Assembly (NCBI GenBank): GCA_036389715.1
Contig: DASVWH010000175.1
Coordinates: 1-17,945, forward strand
DNA length: 17,945 nt
Direction of reading: 5' to 3'
From: DASVWH01 sp036389715
Lineage (GTDB): Bacteria > Acidobacteriota > Blastocatellia > Pyrinomonadales > Pyrinomonadaceae
Shown: in pieces, positions 14,692 to 17,945 of the stretch
How positions within the stretch are numbered: position 1 is the first letter of the stretch
Layout: every line of letters begins with the position of its first letter
Program-made: the position numbers and the translations under genes
The notes under the pieces: generated by a model
The model's database searches: none
Told to the model about the DNA's origin: nothing
What the model saw: only the letters and a program-made list of their open reading frames with translations

Positions 14692-15435
14692 TTATTCCAG
14701 ATAGGCCAGCAGTGGAAAGTGGTCCGAAGCCTGGGCCACTTCCGCCGGTTCTTTGATGACGCGGCAGGCCGTCAGGCGGTCGGCGAAGGCCGCCGGGACA
14801 AAGACATAGTCGAGGCGCAGGTGCGGGTCCCAGGTCGGGAAGGTATAGCCCTTATCGTCCGGGTAGAGCATGCGATAGCCGTCCAGATAATTGGCCGTCA
14901 GCATAATCTGGATGGTCTCGCGCTGGATGTCGTGCCCGCTCATCCAGATCAGGGCGCGTATCCAGGCGGGCATCCGTCCCGCGTCGAGCAGCTCGCCGGG
15001 CGCGAGCGTGTTGAAGTCTCCGACCAGGACGTGAAAGCCGTGCTGGTGTTGCTCGATGCCTTTGAGCAGGGCACGGATTTCCAGCGCGCGCTGTCGCTCG
15101 CTCCATTTAGAGAAACGCGCGCTCAGGTGCAGACCGAAGATGCGCGCGCCGCCCTCTGCCAGCTCGATTTCGAGAAAGGAATGCTTCGCGCCGACGGGGT
15201 AATGCCACTCGTGCCGGGCGATTTCGACGCGGCTGATATAGGCGATGGAGTGGGCCGGGCGGGCGGCATGGAAATTCAGGCCCGTGGCCCCGGCCAGCGT
15301 TTCGATGACGCGCGGGTCCGTGGCTTCCTGAAAGACTACGATGTCGGGCGCGACGCCGCGAATCACTTCGGCCAGGCGTGCTTCGCGCTTGCGCCCGCCA
15401 AAATGTATGTTGTAGCTCAAGAGCTTAAGCGTCAC
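14692..15435 (-). CDS. Endonuclease/exonuclease/phosphatase (EEP) family protein
   Basis: The 247-residue product begins with GTG at 15435. The family motifs are complete: SYNIH with N9; VVFQEA with E37 (metal-binding Glu); GLHLSA; GDFN with D140 and N142; RLDYVFV; and the terminal SDHFPLLA with D238 and H239 (catalytic Asp-His). EEP enzymes cleave phosphodiester or phosphomonoester bonds in DNA, RNA, phosphoinositides or sphingomyelin. The compact form, with no added DNA-binding domain or signal peptide, predicts a cytoplasmic hydrolase of unknown substrate. The start lies 6 nt after the stop of the nucleotidyltransferase-like gene, strong evidence of a shared transcript and probably coupled translation. 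An insertion at about 155-190 (around GRMPAWIRALIWMSGHDIQRE) may form a substrate-recognition loop. Confidence 0.87.
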   Translation of the reverse strand: MTLKLLSYNIHFGGRKREARLAEVIRGVAPDIVVFQEATDPRVIETLAGATGLNFHAARPAHSIAYISRVEIARHEWHYPVGAKHSFLEIELAEGGARIFGLHLSARFSKWSERQRALEIRALLKGIEQHQHGFHVLVGDFNTLAPGELLDAGRMPAWIRALIWMSGHDIQRETIQIMLTANYLDGYRMLYPDDKGYTFPTWDPHLRLDYVFVPAAFADRLTACRVIKEPAEVAQASDHFPLLAYLE

Positions 15436-15441
15436 AGGGCT

Positions 15442-15912
15442 TTATTCCGCCTCGATCAAGGTGAAATAGGGCTGGTTCATCAAGACATCGCGCGCGAAGA
15501 GAATCAGGTTCGAGGTGGCCTGGAAGTTGACGGGTCGCCCGGCTATCTGTTGGAGCGACCGGCGCAAGGGATTAAGTCCGGGCGCAATGTCCGGGTCTTT
15601 GTCGCCGAGCGGCTTGGTGTGCAGCGCCGGGATATAAAACGCCCCGTCCTCCCAGTATTGCATCACCTCGTCGCCGATCAGCGTCACGTCCAGGTCGCTC
15701 GTGCCCGCGCCGTCGGCGTCGAAGGGCGAGCCGTCTTCCCAGCGCTCGGCCGTGACGACGCTGCCGCGCAGCGCCACTCCAGTCCCCGGCGGCAATCCCC
15801 TGCGCAGCGTCTCGGAGAACTCTTCCAGGCGACGAGCGTCGCCGCCGAACCCGAGCCGCACGATGCGTGCGCGAATCTCCCCCGCGTCCATCTCCTTCAC
15901 ATCCTTTGCCAT
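15442..15912 (-). CDS. Small nucleotidyltransferase-fold protein
   Basis: The 156-residue product begins at the ATG at 15912, with a strong GGGGAG about 7 nt upstream. A short helical N terminus (about 10-40) precedes ALRGSVV (G50, S51) and TSDLDVTLIG (D73, D75), the GS...DxD signature of the Pol-beta-like nucleotidyltransferase superfamily. Between them lies an atypically long, Asp/Gly-rich insert (about 54-71). The third carboxylate usually found on a later strand is not obvious: the candidate strand reads GRPVNFQATS. The domain may therefore be inactive, or may use another residue. The C-terminal half (FYIPALHTKPLGD, LMNQPYFTLIEAE) matches no family I can name. No helical MNT/HEPN partner is adjacent; the neighbour is an EEP hydrolase 6 nt downstream. 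Opposite chemistry, transfer and removal of a nucleotide or phosphate, is possible but speculative. Confidence 0.68.
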   Translation of the reverse strand: MAKDVKEMDAGEIRARIVRLGFGGDARRLEEFSETLRRGLPPGTGVALRGSVVTAERWEDGSPFDADGAGTSDLDVTLIGDEVMQYWEDGAFYIPALHTKPLGDKDPDIAPGLNPLRRSLQQIAGRPVNFQATSNLILFARDVLMNQPYFTLIEAE

Positions 15913-16010
15913 CTGCTCTCCCCTTAATCAATACCCTTGTTCTGTGCTCGCGCACGAATCGCGCGTAGCCCCTTTAAGACAACGCGCCAGTTGTAAGCAA
16001 ACTTCTTCAC

Positions 16011-16059
16011 AAAAGAATCTCTTTCGGACGAACCCGGCTGCCGCCGGTTCAAGAAAGGG
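16011..16059 (-). terminator. Probable intrinsic terminator after the hybrid kinase gene
   Basis: Read on the minus strand, a stem pairs GAACCGG with CCGGGTTC (16044-16050 with 16030-16037, one bulged base) around a short loop. An outer stem pairs CCCTTTC with GAAAGAG across 16019-16025 and 16053-16059. The structure is followed at once by TTCTTTT (complement of 16011-16017), a U-rich tail. It lies 21 nt downstream of the kinase stop and about 100 nt before the nucleotidyltransferase start, so it would separate the kinase from the following three-gene minus-strand group. Confidence 0.5.
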
Positions 16060-16079
16060 GAGCGGCCGAGACGAACCGG

Positions 16080-17945
16080 CTAAATCTGCTCGCGGCGTCC
16101 GGCGAGGCCCGCGATGGCGTTGACCAGTTCCTCCGGCTCGACCGGCTTGGCGAGGTGCATGTGAAAGCCCGCGGCTTCGGCGCGGACGCGGTCTTCAAAA
16201 GTGGCGTAAGCCGTCAGGGCAATGGCGGGAATCTGCCCGTGCCGGGACGAGTCGAGCGTGCGCACCTTTTTAATCAACGAATATCCGTCCTCTTCCGGCA
16301 TCCCGATGTCGCTGACCAACAGGTCCGGGTTCCAGAGCTGAAGAATGTCCAGGGCCTCCGCGGTGGATTCGCTGACCCTCACCTCGGCCCCGTGCTGGAC
16401 CAGCATCCCCTTGAGCACCTCGCGCGTATCCAGCTCGTCGTCAACGACCAGGATGCGCAGACCCTTGAGCATCGAAAGCCCGTCGGGTGCTGCGGGCGTC
16501 TGGCCGGGCGCTGCCCGTGCGGCTTCGGCTGCCCTGCCGGTGTTGCCGGAGGCGGCGAATTTGAGCGGCAGCCGGACGGTGAACTCCGACCCCAGCCCTT
16601 CGCCGTCGCTCCGCGCCTTGATCGAGCCGCCGTGCAGCTCTATCAGGTGACGGACGATGGCCAGGCCAAGCCCTAAGCCGCCGTGCTTTCTGGTCGTCGT
16701 CCCATCGGCCTGGCGAAAGCGGTCGAAGATGTAGGGCAGGAAATCAGGACTGATGCCGATGCCGGAATCGCGAACGCTCAATTCAATGTGCGTCTCGTTG
16801 CATTTGAGATTGATGTCGATGCGCCCGCCGTCGGGTGTGAACTTGACGGCATTGGAGAAGAGATTCCAGACGACCTGCTGCAAGCGCGACGGGTCGCCGG
16901 AGACCAGGCAGTGCGTCGTCTCAAGCGCGGGCTCTAAACGAATCGTCTTGGCCTCGGCCATCGGCCGCACGGTATCAATGGCCGCTTCGATGATCGAGCC
17001 GAGCTCGACGGGCCGGAATTCGAGCTTCAGTTTTCCGGTGATGATGCGCGAAACGTCGAGCAGGTCGTCTATCAACTGCGACTGCGAGCGAGCGTTGCGC
17101 TCTATCGTTTCCAGGGCGCGCGTCAGATTCGCCTCGTCGAGCTTGCCGCTGCGGATGAGGTGCGTCCAGCCGAGGATGGCGGTCAGAGGCGTGCGCAGCT
17201 CGTGCGAAAGCGTGGCCAGAAATTCGTCCTTGGTGCGATTGGCCTGCTCGGCCTCGGCGCGCGCCTCCTGCTCGCGGATGAGCAGCGCCGCGCGCTCCTC
17301 CTCGGCCTGTTTGCGCTCGGCCACCTCCTGTTGCAGGGCGGCGGCGTGCTGCTGCGCCTCCGTGTAGAGTTGCGCGTTTTCGTAGGCGACGGCGACCTGC
17401 GTGGCCAGCGTCACGGCCAGGCGCTCGTCCGCCTCGTTGAACTCGTCTGCGTCGAGCTTGTCCGTCAGGTAGACCCAGCCGTAGACGTGCGCAGAGGAAA
17501 GAATCGGCGCTCCCAGGAATGATTGCGCGCCGCCTTCGTGCGCAGAGAGATGCACCTCTTCGAGCGTTGATTCGACCTCGCTGAGACGCAGCGGATGGCG
17601 CTCGGCCAGGAGGGCCTTGAGCACGGCATCGCTCGCTCTGGGCGTCGCCTGATGCCCGTTTCGAGTCTCCTGCGAATCGCTGCGATAGAAGTAGCGCAGC
17701 GATTCGCCGTCATCGGCCAGGACGCCGACGCCAGCGTGCTTCGCGCCGACGATGGCGCGCGCCGCATGACAGAATTTCTCCAGCACCCGTTCGGGATTGC
17801 GCTCGGCGGCCAGGCGCTGCCCGAGTTCGATGAGCTTGCCGAGGCGCTGTAGATTGGCGTTCTCCAGCTCGATGTTCTTCTCGTGCAGCAGCTCCGCCTG
17901 CTGCTTGATCTCCTCCGTCTTCTTGAACAGCTCGACGAAGACCGC
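16080..17945 (-). CDS. Hybrid sensor histidine kinase with GAF and C-terminal receiver domains (5'-partial)
   Basis: The frame stays open from the window edge at 17945 to the TAG at 16080-16082 (621 residues seen), so the N terminus is missing. The apparent GTG start at 17786 is internal: the upstream residues continue a coiled coil (KKTEEIKQQAELLHEKNIEL). Domains in order, numbered from the window edge: coiled coil 8-50; GAF about 50-195; a second coiled coil; HisKA with LSHELRTP (phosphoacceptor H248); HATPase_c with NLFSNAVKF (N365), DSGIGI and GLGLGLAIV; an Ala/Pro linker; then a receiver with ILVVDDE, phosphoacceptor D546 in LLVSDIGMP and the conserved Lys in LAKPV. It should autophosphorylate on His and pass phosphate to its own receiver in response to a signal read by the GAF or the missing N-terminal domains. 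No membrane span is seen in this part. No separate response regulator lies beside it. Confidence 0.93.
   Translation of the reverse strand, partial: AVFVELFKKTEEIKQQAELLHEKNIELENANLQRLGKLIELGQRLAAERNPERVLEKFCHAARAIVGAKHAGVGVLADDGESLRYFYRSDSQETRNGHQATPRASDAVLKALLAERHPLRLSEVESTLEEVHLSAHEGGAQSFLGAPILSSAHVYGWVYLTDKLDADEFNEADERLAVTLATQVAVAYENAQLYTEAQQHAAALQQEVAERKQAEEERAALLIREQEARAEAEQANRTKDEFLATLSHELRTPLTAILGWTHLIRSGKLDEANLTRALETIERNARSQSQLIDDLLDVSRIITGKLKLEFRPVELGSIIEAAIDTVRPMAEAKTIRLEPALETTHCLVSGDPSRLQQVVWNLFSNAVKFTPDGGRIDINLKCNETHIELSVRDSGIGISPDFLPYIFDRFRQADGTTTRKHGGLGLGLAIVRHLIELHGGSIKARSDGEGLGSEFTVRLPLKFAASGNTGRAAEAARAAPGQTPAAPDGLSMLKGLRILVVDDELDTREVLKGMLVQHGAEVRVSESTAEALDILQLWNPDLLVSDIGMPEEDGYSLIKKVRTLDSSRHGQIPAIALTAYATFEDRVRAEAAGFHMHLAKPVEPEELVNAIAGLAGRREQI

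Noticed and set aside
17787..17945. A kinase start at the GTG at 17786 with an upstream gap
   Set aside because: Reading the minus strand codon by codon to the window edge shows an uninterrupted coiled-coil sequence in the same frame, so the gene is cut by the edge.

Overview
The window is a GC-rich stretch of bacterial chromosome, densely packed on both strands, with short intergenic gaps. It has no rRNA, tRNA, CRISPR array, phage gene or insertion sequence that I can see. The gene content is an HD-GYP protein, a hybrid histidine kinase, a secreted LTA4H-like M1 aminopeptidase, an M49-like peptidase, and a compact HSP90-family protein with a coupled TPR-like partner. Together with the style of the proteins, this suggests an Acidobacteriota genome, perhaps class Blastocatellia. 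That placement is inferred from protein style and is not proven by any marker gene here.

Layout. Positions 1-327 are the 3' end of a gene whose product carries six identical GITIAS hexapeptides. After a strong intergenic hairpin comes a membrane-anchored HD-GYP/GAF protein (403-2487), probably a cyclic-di-GMP phosphodiesterase. A DHA2-type multidrug exporter (2544-4244, minus) converges on it. A divergent promoter region of about 257 nt separates the exporter from a plus-strand pair: an exported M1 metallopeptidase (4502-6454) and an SSS-type sodium/solute symporter (6522-7961). The pair could cleave peptides outside the membrane and import a product. A minus-strand DUF983 zinc-ribbon membrane protein (8020-8382) follows, with a reasonable sigma70-like promoter. 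Next are a secreted BamE/SmpA-like small protein (8713-9138) and a short charged hypothetical protein (9182-9406), both on the minus strand and probably co-transcribed.

The most distinctive locus is 9824-12762. An HSP90-family ATPase unlike classical HtpG (shorter lid) overlaps by 4 nt the start of an alpha-helical TPR-like protein with a CxxC...C cysteine cluster. The arrangement looks like a dedicated chaperone/co-chaperone pair. It is the best candidate here for an undescribed system.

The last third is all minus strand. Reading in the direction of transcription: a hybrid histidine kinase (GAF-HisKA-HATPase-REC, cut by the window edge at 17945), a probable terminator, then a small nucleotidyltransferase-fold protein (15442-15912), an endonuclease/exonuclease/phosphatase-family protein 6 nt downstream (14692-15435), and a secreted M49-like metallopeptidase with a five-residue HEVGH zinc motif (12828-14645).

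All calls come from reading translated motifs by eye; no database search was possible. Comparisons with named families rest on recalled consensus motifs.
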